A DNA stretch of 64,000 nt, taken from positions 992,001-1,056,000 of the forward strand of contig NZ_SUNC01000001.1 in the NCBI RefSeq assembly GCF_007570835.1. The letters run 5' to 3'. The translations under genes and the position numbers were made by a program. The notes beneath the pieces were generated by a model. It was not told the origin of the DNA, made no database searches, and was given only the letters and a program-made list of their open reading frames with translations. Shown piece by piece: positions 16,953-24,663 of this stretch; positions within the stretch are counted from its first letter, which is position 1, and each line of letters begins with the position of its first letter. The stretch comes from Croceicoccus sediminis (GTDB lineage Bacteria; Pseudomonadota; Alphaproteobacteria; Sphingomonadales; Sphingomonadaceae).

Positions 16953-17742
16953 GCAAACGGCTTACTACGGCGATTTCGGGGTCGCAACAGGCTTCGAAAC
17001 TGTCAGACAATGCGGAAGTGTTAGCGGGTTTCCGCTCGCTGCTGCACCATCAGTTTCAGTGACTGTTTCCGGACCGACAATCACAATTGGGCCTCGGATG
17101 GCACGTCCGGAATTCCAACTTGCGATCCTGGTATATGCCGCTCCCAGCCATTCGACTTTGGCGCAACTGGCGACGAGCGCTTCGATGCCGTCTTTTGAGA
17201 AACTGGCGAGATAGCCCAAAGGATCGAGCCTGGGGCAAATGATCCGCACAGCTTCGCGATGAATCCGTCAAAATCAGACAGACGTGCAGGCCTGATCAAC
17301 CTACCGAAGTTGGTCGGGGACCGCCGGTGCCGAGGATCTGCGCGTACAACAGCTTTCTGTTTCTCGCCGCCCGATACGCAATCTTCCATAGTCGGTCCGG
17401 GGAATTTGCCGATTTCCAGATTTGGTGCGCCCGGCGTAACAAAGATGGGCACTCAAATCATTGGGAAATTCTGGTCCGGAGGAGAAGATGCGGTCCACTA
17501 TGCGCCCTCGTTCAGGACGTAGACACCCAGTCCATCAACTCCCAAAACGGACGTTGTGCACGTGATGAGTTGCGAGAATAATCATAAATTGGGTTCTCAA
17601 GCCGGACCGGCTGTTAGGTGAGTGCGCGCACCCTGGCAGTTACTCAATGTGTGGGGGAATGCCCTCATCCCGGCATGGGGAAGAGGAACGACCACCCAGA
17701 CTTAACCCATGCGATAAGCCTTCTGGTGGTCGTTCCAGTCAA
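16953..17742. other. Gene-free stretch, 790 bases
   Basis: Several short open frames overlap here on both strands, the longest 123 codons leftward (17081-17452), but none has a ribosome site or a recognisable product, and frames switch in a way that suggests either decayed coding sequence or chance. The right end holds a strong hairpin (17685-17736). Confidence 0.5.
17685..17736. terminator. Long hairpin downstream of TonB receptor gene
   Basis: GGAACGACCACCCAGA (17685-17700) pairs with TCTGGTGGTCGTTCC (17722-17736), a 15-base-pair stem with one bulged C and a 21-base loop. It lies 6 bases beyond the receptor stop on the transcript, so termination or mRNA stabilisation is likely. There is no T tract, so it is not a classical intrinsic terminator. 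Confidence 0.5.
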
Positions 17743-19917
17743 TCAAAAGTCGAAGCGAGCGCGCATGCCATATTCCCTCGGCGCCCCATAAAACTCGTTG
17801 TTGTCTCTCTGGCCGGTCGAATATTCTTCGTTGAAGATATTGGTGGCGAAGAAATCGAATTTGATATCATCATATTCGAACGAGATAGAGGCATTCACCA
17901 GATCGAACGCGGGCAGCTTGTCGCGCACGGGGTCGTAAGCGATATAGGCGAAGCGACTGCCCAGGTGTGTATAGGTGACCCGTGGCGTAATCGCGATTTC
18001 ATCCGCATAGAACGTGTAGGCGGCCGTCGCATTGAAAGTAAGCTCTGGCGAGTACAGGGTCGGGCCGCCATCCGTCGTCAGGATAAACGGTGAATAGTCA
18101 GCGCAGGTCGGCGGATCGCCGGGATCTTCGCTCGGCCCGCACTGCGGCAGGTTGTTGACGCCCGGATTGGCATCCGCAAAGCTGCGGATATCTAGGATGT
18201 CGGCCCCGGAAAGCGAGCTGTCGGTATAGGCGAAGCCGCCGCTCAGATCGAACCCGCCGCTGCGGACCTGGACCTGGCCTTCGATACCTTTGACCGTGGC
18301 GTCCGTCAGGTTGATCAGCGAAGATCGCCCCGTTTCCGGCAGGGTGATATCCAGCTGGAAATCGCTGTAATCATAATAGAAGGCGCCAAGCTGGGCCTTG
18401 ACCGGGCCAAGACTTCCCTTCCAGCCGATTTCGTAATCCCAGATGACTTCGGGATCGAACGAAGTTGTCGGGCTCGCAAAACCGCCCGACTTGTAGCCCT
18501 TTGCCACAAAGGCATAGAACAGGTGGTCGGGGTTCGGTTCAAAATTGAGCGCCAGCTTTCCGGTGAACTGATCATCATCATAGTCACCGGCGAGACTGCC
18601 CACTTGCACACCCGGAGGCGGGCCGACAAGACGCAGGCGAACGGCACCGTCTCCCGTGACATCGTAAGTGCTGTACCGGCCGCCAAGATCGACCGAGAGT
18701 GTATCCGTCAGGTCGTAGGTGACCTGTGCGAACAGGCCCGTGGTGATCTTGCGATTGGTGCCATCGACGTCGACCGGGAAACCGTTCGGGTTGTTGGTGA
18801 TGTCGATCAGGATTTCGTTCCGCTGGTAATAGCCACCCGCGATCCAGCTCAAGCGCTTGCTGTCATCGGACAGGATGTTCAGCTCTGCCGTGTAGACTTC
18901 CTCGCGGACGTACTGGCTCTGCTCGTTAAGTGCATCGGACGTCGCGTCCTGATCGTAGAAATTGTTGATCTGCTTGTCCTGGTAACCGCCGATTACGCGG
19001 AAAGTCGTTCCGCCTCCGGTATAGTATTCCAGGCGAGCCGTGACTTGCTCGTTCGTTTCGTCGTTTTGCGTGGGGCTGTTGTAATCGAGACGGCGGATGT
19101 CCGACGTGCGCGCGTCTTCATAAAACGTGCCCAAGGTGGGGCGATAGGCATAGCCGCCTGTCTTCTTGTCCGCGAATTCGGCCCGGATGAGGGCATTGAA
19201 GCTGGCGGAAGGTTCCCAGTAGACGCCCAGCCGGGCACCGTATTCGTGCAGCTTGCCCGGCTCGCTGTCGATGGGAGTGGTGTAGAAGCTGCCACGATCG
19301 CGGAAAATGCCGGCAGCGCGAACGGCAAGCGTGCTGCTGACCGGAAGGTTGACCGCACCTTCAAGGCCGCGACGCTCGTAATTGCCGACTTCGCCCTGAA
19401 CGTAGCCGTTGACAGCGCCAAGCTCGGGCGCCCTGGAATTGATAAAGATCGCGCCACCGGTGGAGTTCGAGCCGACGAAAGTGCCCTGCGGACCGCGCAG
19501 CACCTCTATCGAGGCAATATCGTAAAAGCTGTTGGTGCTCACGATCGGCGGCTGGAATACGCCATCGACATAGGTGGCGACACCGTTGGCGGCATTCGGG
19601 CTGCCGCTGGCGAGGCCGATACCGCGAATATTGACGGATTGGGTCAGGCCGGAATCGGTAATCGAGAGGCTGGGCGCAACCGTTTGGAGGTCGTCGAAAC
19701 GCTCGACGCCAAGATCGGCAAGGCTATCACCGTCGATCACGGTTGCTGCGACGTTGACATCCTGCAGGTCCTGGTCGCGCTTGAGGCCCGTCACGATGAT
19801 CACGTTGTCATTGCGAACCACATCCTGCCCCGAGGGTTCGGCCACTTGTGCGATGCCAGGACTTGCGACGCCGATTGCGGCGAAAGAGGCGCCGACGATA
19901 AAGGCAGATTTCTTCAT
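17743..19917 (-). CDS. TonB-dependent outer membrane receptor
   Basis: A 724-residue receptor with signal peptide (MKKSAFIVG ... IAQ), plug domain (SIEVLRGPQGTFVGSNSTGG) and barrel. The start at 19917 gives the signal peptide directly and is preceded by GGGAGAGC; an in-frame ATG at 19956 would add 13 residues before it. It differs from the other three receptors in plug wording (GSNSTGG rather than GRNTIGG). A palindrome-like site (20022-20038) about 105 bases upstream matches two others in this cluster, so control by the IclR protein at 22078 is likely. It probably imports the substrate handled by the TRAP permease and enzymes to its right. Confidence 0.93.
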   Translation of the reverse strand: MKKSAFIVGASFAAIGVASPGIAQVAEPSGQDVVRNDNVIIVTGLKRDQDLQDVNVAATVIDGDSLADLGVERFDDLQTVAPSLSITDSGLTQSVNIRGIGLASGSPNAANGVATYVDGVFQPPIVSTNSFYDIASIEVLRGPQGTFVGSNSTGGAIFINSRAPELGAVNGYVQGEVGNYERRGLEGAVNLPVSSTLAVRAAGIFRDRGSFYTTPIDSEPGKLHEYGARLGVYWEPSASFNALIRAEFADKKTGGYAYRPTLGTFYEDARTSDIRRLDYNSPTQNDETNEQVTARLEYYTGGGTTFRVIGGYQDKQINNFYDQDATSDALNEQSQYVREEVYTAELNILSDDSKRLSWIAGGYYQRNEILIDITNNPNGFPVDVDGTNRKITTGLFAQVTYDLTDTLSVDLGGRYSTYDVTGDGAVRLRLVGPPPGVQVGSLAGDYDDDQFTGKLALNFEPNPDHLFYAFVAKGYKSGGFASPTTSFDPEVIWDYEIGWKGSLGPVKAQLGAFYYDYSDFQLDITLPETGRSSLINLTDATVKGIEGQVQVRSGGFDLSGGFAYTDSSLSGADILDIRSFADANPGVNNLPQCGPSEDPGDPPTCADYSPFILTTDGGPTLYSPELTFNATAAYTFYADEIAITPRVTYTHLGSRFAYIAYDPVRDKLPAFDLVNASISFEYDDIKFDFFATNIFNEEYSTGQRDNNEFYGAPREYGMRARFDF

Positions 19918-20021
19918 GATTGTGCTCTCCCATCCTCCCGGTGCGGCGCACGTCAAAGTGCAACGACACCGATGTTATTGCGGGTCTGTTGGCAGCAGAT
20001 TTGCCGTAAGACAAGCCTAAA

Positions 20022-20038
20022 ACGAAACGAAGTTGCAT
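20022..20038. promoter_or_regulatory. Probable operator of the second IclR regulator, site 1
   Basis: Read leftward the site is ATGCAAC-TTC-GTTTCGT, an imperfect inverted repeat of the form ATGNAAC-N3-GTTNCAT. It lies upstream of the TonB receptor start (19917) and matches 21953-21969 closely and 24544-24560 more weakly. Confidence 0.55.
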
Positions 20039-20182
20039 TTTAATAGCAAAAAATTCTCACGCGACGGCGCCGGGCAGGACCTTCCGATCCGCAAACACGT
20101 GGTTTCCGGAATACCGCTCTGTGTTTCTGCAGGCGCGGTGACGCTGGATTTTGAGCGTGTTGTGGATGGCATTTGATGAAGG

Positions 20183-20440
20183 CTAGATTTCCTCAAGCTC
20201 TTCATCGTGACCTTGCCCGCCCGGCTGGAAATAGGATGCAAGGAAGGAGAGCAGGCCAAAGGCCGCTGACGCCGCAATGGCCGGTTTCAGAAGCAGTGCT
20301 TCGCTCATCACCAACAGCTGCGGCATCTGCAGCAGAACGCCGATAAACTGCGCCAATGTCAGTGCCGCCCCCAGGATCATGCACAGGCATAACGAAATCA
20401 CGAACAACGTGCGCAGATGCGAAAAAATCCGGTTCTTCAT
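20183..20440 (-). CDS. Small membrane protein encoded with TRAP-type permease
   Basis: An 85-residue protein with two hydrophobic segments (about residues 10-38 and 44-70) and an acidic tail. It begins one base after the stop of the permease gene, so the two are cotranscribed. In position it takes the place of the small DctQ subunit of TRAP transporters, but it is about half the usual length and has two rather than four membrane spans. It is not recognised as DctQ by any visible motif; a reduced small subunit is inference. Confidence 0.6.
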   Translation of the reverse strand: MKNRIFSHLRTLFVISLCLCMILGAALTLAQFIGVLLQMPQLLVMSEALLLKPAIAASAAFGLLSFLASYFQPGGQGHDEELEEI

Positions 20441-20441
20441 G

Positions 20442-21803
20442 TCAGCCTCTCAAGAGCGGCAATACGCCAATGCCGACCAAGCAGGCGATGGCGAAGATTG
20501 GCAGGACGTAATAGACGATCAGTGGAATGAACGTCGCCTCGGGTTTCGCGCCGGTCAGTCCGGCGGCGATGAAGATGGATCCCGATGCCGGGGGAGATGC
20601 CCCTTCCGTCGACGCAAAGACCAGGATCGCAACGACCACCGCCAGAGGATCGAGCCCGATCCCGACCAGGGTCAGAAGCGAAACCTGCCCCACCGCGGTC
20701 AATGTCGCTGTAGAGGACAATGGCCCCGCCACGATGACGATCAGCAAACCAACTGCAATGAGCATGCCGAGCGCCGAGAATGGAACGGTCCGGGTAAGCA
20801 TCTCGACGTCTGCTGCCAGGCCCAGGTTGCCTAAGACCTCGCTGGCCGCGATGGCAAAATAAAGTAGCGCTCCGATTGTCGCAAAACGCGGCATGGACCG
20901 GCCGAGCATGTCCACCCAGCCATGCACGCTGTGTGGCAGATTCCGGCGACCTGCGATCAGGGCAAAGGTCGTGATCATGACCGGAATCCAGATCAGGATC
21001 GAAATCGAATCGAGCGCGCTGGCCATGGCTTCGTTGCGACCGAAATAGTCGGCGATGGGGCCGATCGTGACAGCGATCGGGATAATGGCCCCCAGGAAGA
21101 TCGACAGCGCCCCAAGGCCCGCTTTCAGCGTGGTCCTGAGCGGGAGGATGTCCGTGTTGCCCGATGTATGCGGGATGTGGTCCATGGCGATGAACAGTCG
21201 GACCATGACGATGCGATGCAATATCTGATATATTCCGGCGGTGAGCAGGGCGAGATAGACCTGTCCGGTCGTCACCAACTCACCTGCAAACCCGATCATG
21301 ATCAGCATCGATGCGCTGGGCGGCAGCGCCGCGCCAAGCCCGCCATTGCCTGCCAGGACGGTAGCGGCACGCGCCGGGGTCCAACCGGTGCGCACCATCC
21401 AGGGTCCGGTAAATGAACCGCCGGCAGCCGTGTTGGCCGAGTTCGAGCCAGAAAGCGCGCCAAAGATGGCGGAGGCGATTGTCGCAACATATGCGGGGCC
21501 GCCGCGAATACGCCCGAAGGCGGAATTGAGGACATCGATGATTTTGCCGATCAGGCCAGTTTCGTCGATCAGGAACGCCATGAAAACAAAGGCGAGCGCG
21601 GCAAACAGAACCTCATGGTCAAGCGCACCGGTAAGTCCGTCGACAAGATAGCTGGGCGCTTGCGTGCCGGCAAAGGCAGCTGTCACCAGCAGGCCAAGCG
21701 CCATCGCCTCGCCCATGTTGCGCTTGAACAGCACATTCCAGGCGATGATAACGACGATGAAGGCAACAAGGGCCGCCAGGGCGGTGGGGATCGGCACTGT
21801 CAT
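20442..21803 (-). CDS. TRAP-type large permease subunit (DctM-like)
   Basis: A 453-residue polytopic membrane protein with about twelve hydrophobic segments. The block FGALSGSNSANTAAGG followed by GPWM and ALPPSASMLIM resembles the conserved SGS...A and PPS regions of TRAP large subunits and of fused TRAP permeases. These secondary transporters import organic acids with sodium, together with a periplasmic binding protein. No binding protein gene is visible in the cluster. The start at 21803 (MTVPIP) places the first membrane span at the N-terminus; in-frame starts up to 21917 would add a basic leader. An operator-like site lies about 150 bases upstream. Confidence 0.82.
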   Translation of the reverse strand: MTVPIPTALAALVAFIVVIIAWNVLFKRNMGEAMALGLLVTAAFAGTQAPSYLVDGLTGALDHEVLFAALAFVFMAFLIDETGLIGKIIDVLNSAFGRIRGGPAYVATIASAIFGALSGSNSANTAAGGSFTGPWMVRTGWTPARAATVLAGNGGLGAALPPSASMLIMIGFAGELVTTGQVYLALLTAGIYQILHRIVMVRLFIAMDHIPHTSGNTDILPLRTTLKAGLGALSIFLGAIIPIAVTIGPIADYFGRNEAMASALDSISILIWIPVMITTFALIAGRRNLPHSVHGWVDMLGRSMPRFATIGALLYFAIAASEVLGNLGLAADVEMLTRTVPFSALGMLIAVGLLIVIVAGPLSSTATLTAVGQVSLLTLVGIGLDPLAVVVAILVFASTEGASPPASGSIFIAAGLTGAKPEATFIPLIVYYVLPIFAIACLVGIGVLPLLRG

Positions 21804-21952
21804 TCCACTTCGTTGCGACCCTGTCGGCCGAGATTGCACGAAGGCTTGGATGTTTGACGCGCGGCTCCGCCATCGGGCCATTGAGGCTCCCCGGAGCGCT
21901 TCACACCTTTTCCTCACCCTTTGGGACAGTCTTTTAGCTACACACTAAGAAA

Positions 21953-21969
21953 ATGCAACGACGTTTCAT
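21953..21969. promoter_or_regulatory. Probable operator of the second IclR regulator, site 2
   Basis: The site ATGCAACGACGTTTCAT has 7-base arms with one mismatch around a 3-base spacer. It lies in the divergent gap between the TRAP permease (start 21803) and the IclR gene (start 22078), a standard place for autoregulation and joint control. Confidence 0.6.
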
Positions 21970-22077
21970 ATAAGCGCAGAATTCGCGGAGAGAAAGGCCC
22001 GCGCGCCGGGTTCGGACCCCAAAAACCGGCACTATGTGGAGCTATACAAGCGTTCTTCGCTCCATTAGACGGAACGC

Positions 22078-22815
22078 ATGGTGGCAAAAGATCCGAAAAC
22101 GATGCCTGGTCGAGCAAGCGCAGATCGCTTCCTCACGATCCTCACCTGTTTCCAGCGCGGGGACGAATCGCTCTCGCTGGCCGAAATCGCAGCGCGCACC
22201 AATCTGGTGAAGAGTACCGCCTTGCGGCTCTCTGCCTCGCTCATCGATCATAATCTTCTGATCAAGGATCTGCATGGCGATTACCGGCTGGGTCCCGAAA
22301 TTTCGCGGTTGAACCTGATCTATTCCGAAGCGATGCACGCCGAGCACTACGTCATTCCGGTGCTTCAGTCGCTCGTCGACATTTCAGGCGAGACCGCTTC
22401 GATCTATATCCGGCACGGCAGCTATCGCTTGTGTCAGTATCGCGTGAACTCGCCACACCAACTGGGCGTGCACAAGCAGCCGGGTGAAATTCGCCCGATG
22501 GATGATGCCTCTTCGGCGAAAGTGCTGCGTCGCTTTGGTGACAACGCCGATGATGTGACAGGCTTTACCCTGCCGTTGTACTCGTCCGGCGCTTCAGACC
22601 CCTATGCTGCATCGTTGTCCATTCCGGTATTCCAGAGTGGCGGTGCCCTGTTCGGCGCAATGGTTCTCGCAGGTCCATGCAATCGCCTGACGGAGCAGAG
22701 GGCCACTGAGCTTGCCGACGACATGCGCGCCTCAGCGCGGTTGCTCAGCAGGCAACTTGGCGGCGAGGATGCGATGGCGGCGGCGCTGAAAGCCAGTTTC
22801 GCGGTCGAGGCCTGA
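22078..22815 (+). CDS. IclR family transcriptional regulator
   Basis: A 245-residue regulator with an N-terminal winged helix (SLAEIAARTNLVKSTALRLSASL) and a C-terminal effector domain (ETASIYIRHG, then ALFGAMVLAGP). It is divergent from the TRAP permease and convergent with the hydroxyacid dehydrogenase operon. Sites related to ATGCAAC-N3-GTTTCAT occur before the TonB receptor, before the TRAP operon and between the RraA and metallo-beta-lactamase/cyclase genes, so this protein probably controls the whole 17.7-26.7 kb cluster. Confidence 0.92.
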   Translation: MVAKDPKTMPGRASADRFLTILTCFQRGDESLSLAEIAARTNLVKSTALRLSASLIDHNLLIKDLHGDYRLGPEISRLNLIYSEAMHAEHYVIPVLQSLVDISGETASIYIRHGSYRLCQYRVNSPHQLGVHKQPGEIRPMDDASSAKVLRRFGDNADDVTGFTLPLYSSGASDPYAASLSIPVFQSGGALFGAMVLAGPCNRLTEQRATELADDMRASARLLSRQLGGEDAMAAALKASFAVEA

Positions 22816-22816
22816 C

Positions 22817-23815
22817 CTACTGCGGTCGGGATGAGCTGTCTTTCGATTTGTTGACGACGTAACGGCGGTCGATCTCGCGTCCCGCGAGGCAATCAAGCAC
22901 CTGCTGCATGGCCAACTTCCCGACCCGCGCACCAGCTTCAAGCGTGCTGGCCCCGACGTGCGGGCTGACCACCAACCTCCCTTGGCGGCGCAGACCTTCT
23001 GCCAGAACCGGCGGTTCTTCCGGAAAGGTGTCGAGACCAGCGCCGCCAATCTGGCCAGCGTCCAGCGCATCGACGAGCGCGTCGTGGTCGATGAGCCCGC
23101 CGCGTGCCGTGTTTATGATGATTGCGCCCTGTTTCATTTTCTCGAACTGAGGGGCCGAGATCAGATTGCGCGTCGCCGAATTCAGCGGACAATGCAGGCT
23201 GACGACGTCGCTTTGGCGCAATAGCTCATCGATGGAGTCGACGCGCGTGAACGCCTCATCTCCGGCAAGAGAGGGGGCTGGATCGAAGACCCGGATATCC
23301 ATTCCGAGGCCGCGACAGATCTTGGCCAAGTGAAGCCCAATCGCGCCAATGCCGACGATGCCCAGCGTCTTGCCGAACAATTCGGTGCCGAGGAAATCGG
23401 CCTTGTCCCAGTGCCCGTCTCTCATTCTGCTGTCGAGCCAGGCGACCCCCCGGGCAACGCCGAACATGAGGGCAAGAGCATGTTCTGCCACCGAAATGGC
23501 ATTGGCTCCGGTGGCGACCGAGACAGTGATGCCGCGCTCGGTTGCAGCCTCCAGGTCAATGGTGTCGTAACCAACCCCGTGCTTGGCGATGATCTTTAGC
23601 CCCGGAGACTTGTCCATGGCTTCGCCATGTATCTTGCCCAGGCGAAGTATGATGGCATCGGGTTGATGCGATGACAGGAACGCCTCCAGTTCACCGGCAT
23701 CCAGATAGGCATTGGATGCGATGACTTCGGCACCAACCGCTTCGGCCATGTTCATCGCCGAAGCGGCGATAGGCTTACCTAGGATTGCAATGCGCAGCCT
23801 GGCTTGTTGCACCAT
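22817..23815 (-). CDS. D-isomer-specific 2-hydroxyacid dehydrogenase
   Basis: A 332-residue NAD(P)-dependent dehydrogenase with the nucleotide motif VGIGAIG, the catalytic Arg in NTARGGLID, Glu in FPEEPP and His in SPHVGAST. It interconverts 2-oxo and D-2-hydroxy acids. The start ATG shares one base with the stop of the upstream RraA gene (TGATG), so the two are coupled; the upstream in-frame start at 23845 lies inside that gene. Its stop is one base from that of the convergent IclR gene. The substrate is probably a product of the neighbouring RraA-like enzyme. Confidence 0.9.
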   Translation of the reverse strand: MVQQARLRIAILGKPIAASAMNMAEAVGAEVIASNAYLDAGELEAFLSSHQPDAIILRLGKIHGEAMDKSPGLKIIAKHGVGYDTIDLEAATERGITVSVATGANAISVAEHALALMFGVARGVAWLDSRMRDGHWDKADFLGTELFGKTLGIVGIGAIGLHLAKICRGLGMDIRVFDPAPSLAGDEAFTRVDSIDELLRQSDVVSLHCPLNSATRNLISAPQFEKMKQGAIIINTARGGLIDHDALVDALDAGQIGGAGLDTFPEEPPVLAEGLRRQGRLVVSPHVGASTLEAGARVGKLAMQQVLDCLAGREIDRRYVVNKSKDSSSRPQ

Positions 23816-24501
23816 CAGGCGGCTACTCCGGGCATGCCTGTGCAACCAGCGGCCATCAACGCGCGGTCAACCCAGGTACGATCGTTCTCGCCCCGTTCGA
23901 TCGCCTGCATCTGCGCGGTTTCCGCCTGATGTTTCGCCAGTGCGGCTGCATAGACGGTATCGAGCTGCCGTTGCGGAATGGCGATCAGGCCATCTTCGTC
24001 ACCCATGACGAGGTCGCCTGGCTGAACCGGCATGCCATCAAGCGCGATGACCTTGTTCACCTCGCCCGGGCCATCCTTGTATGGGCCGCGATGCGTGACA
24101 CCTGCCGCAAAAACCGGAAAATCGCCCTTCGAAAGTTCACCGAAATCACGGATGGCGCCATTGATGACGATCCCGGCAAGTCGCTTCTTGCGGGCATAGG
24201 CTACCATCAGCTCGCCAATGATCGCGTTCGTGAGGTCGCCGCCCGCATCGACAACGACGACATCGCCGGCAACAGCCATGTCGAGTGCCTTGTGCACCAT
24301 GAGGTTGTCACCTGGGCGCGTGCGGACCGTTACGGCAGGGCCGATCAGCAATCCCTCGCGATGGATCTTGCGAAGCCGCGCTCCACCAGCGGACAGACGG
24401 TTCATTGCGTCACTGACGACCGCAACCGGCAGCTGTCGGTATCGCTCTACGTCTTGTTGGCTGGCGCAGCTATTCCGCTGGCTGATGGAAAACCCGGTCA
24501 T
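23815..24501 (-). CDS. RraA-like protein (HMG aldolase / oxaloacetate decarboxylase type)
   Basis: A 228-residue protein of the RraA / 4-hydroxy-4-methyl-2-oxoglutarate aldolase family. The family core is visible: VVVDAGGDLTNAIIGELM, then GIVINGAIRD with the Arg-Asp pair that binds substrate and metal in the aldolases, and VQPGDLVMGDEDG. Enzymatic members cleave 4-hydroxy-2-oxo acids or decarboxylate oxaloacetate, while RraA itself inhibits RNase E. With a hydroxyacid dehydrogenase in the same operon, an aldolase or decarboxylase role is favoured. Confidence 0.87.
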   Translation of the reverse strand: MTGFSISQRNSCASQQDVERYRQLPVAVVSDAMNRLSAGGARLRKIHREGLLIGPAVTVRTRPGDNLMVHKALDMAVAGDVVVVDAGGDLTNAIIGELMVAYARKKRLAGIVINGAIRDFGELSKGDFPVFAAGVTHRGPYKDGPGEVNKVIALDGMPVQPGDLVMGDEDGLIAIPQRQLDTVYAAALAKHQAETAQMQAIERGENDRTWVDRALMAAGCTGMPGVAA

Positions 24502-24543
24502 CCTAACCCCGTCGATTAATTGCTTTGCGCTGAACTATATAAA

Positions 24544-24560
24544 ACGCAACGCCATTGCAA
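24544..24560. promoter_or_regulatory. Probable operator of the second IclR regulator, site 3
   Basis: ACGCAAC-GCC-ATTGCAA matches the left half of the other two sites in 6 of 7 positions and the right half less well. It lies in the divergent gap between the RraA gene (24501) and the fusion gene (24664). A second small inverted repeat, AAGAGG-N6-CCTCTT, follows at 24582-24599. Confidence 0.45.
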
Positions 24561-24663
24561 TATGGATATGCATTCTTGACTAAGAGGGGCGAGCCTCTTC
24601 ATACGATGCGGGTAGGGCAGAACGGTGTTGCGGCATCCTGACCCATAGGTGGAGAGGTAAATC

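Noticed and set aside
16909-17452. Short open frames in the gap between thioesterase and TonB receptor as small genes
   Set aside because: They overlap in several frames, lack start signals and end at unrelated points. Decayed coding sequence is possible but cannot be identified.
17685-17736. The long hairpin as part of a mobile element end
   Set aside because: It has no partner copy in the window and lies directly behind the receptor gene, so a transcript-end role is simpler.
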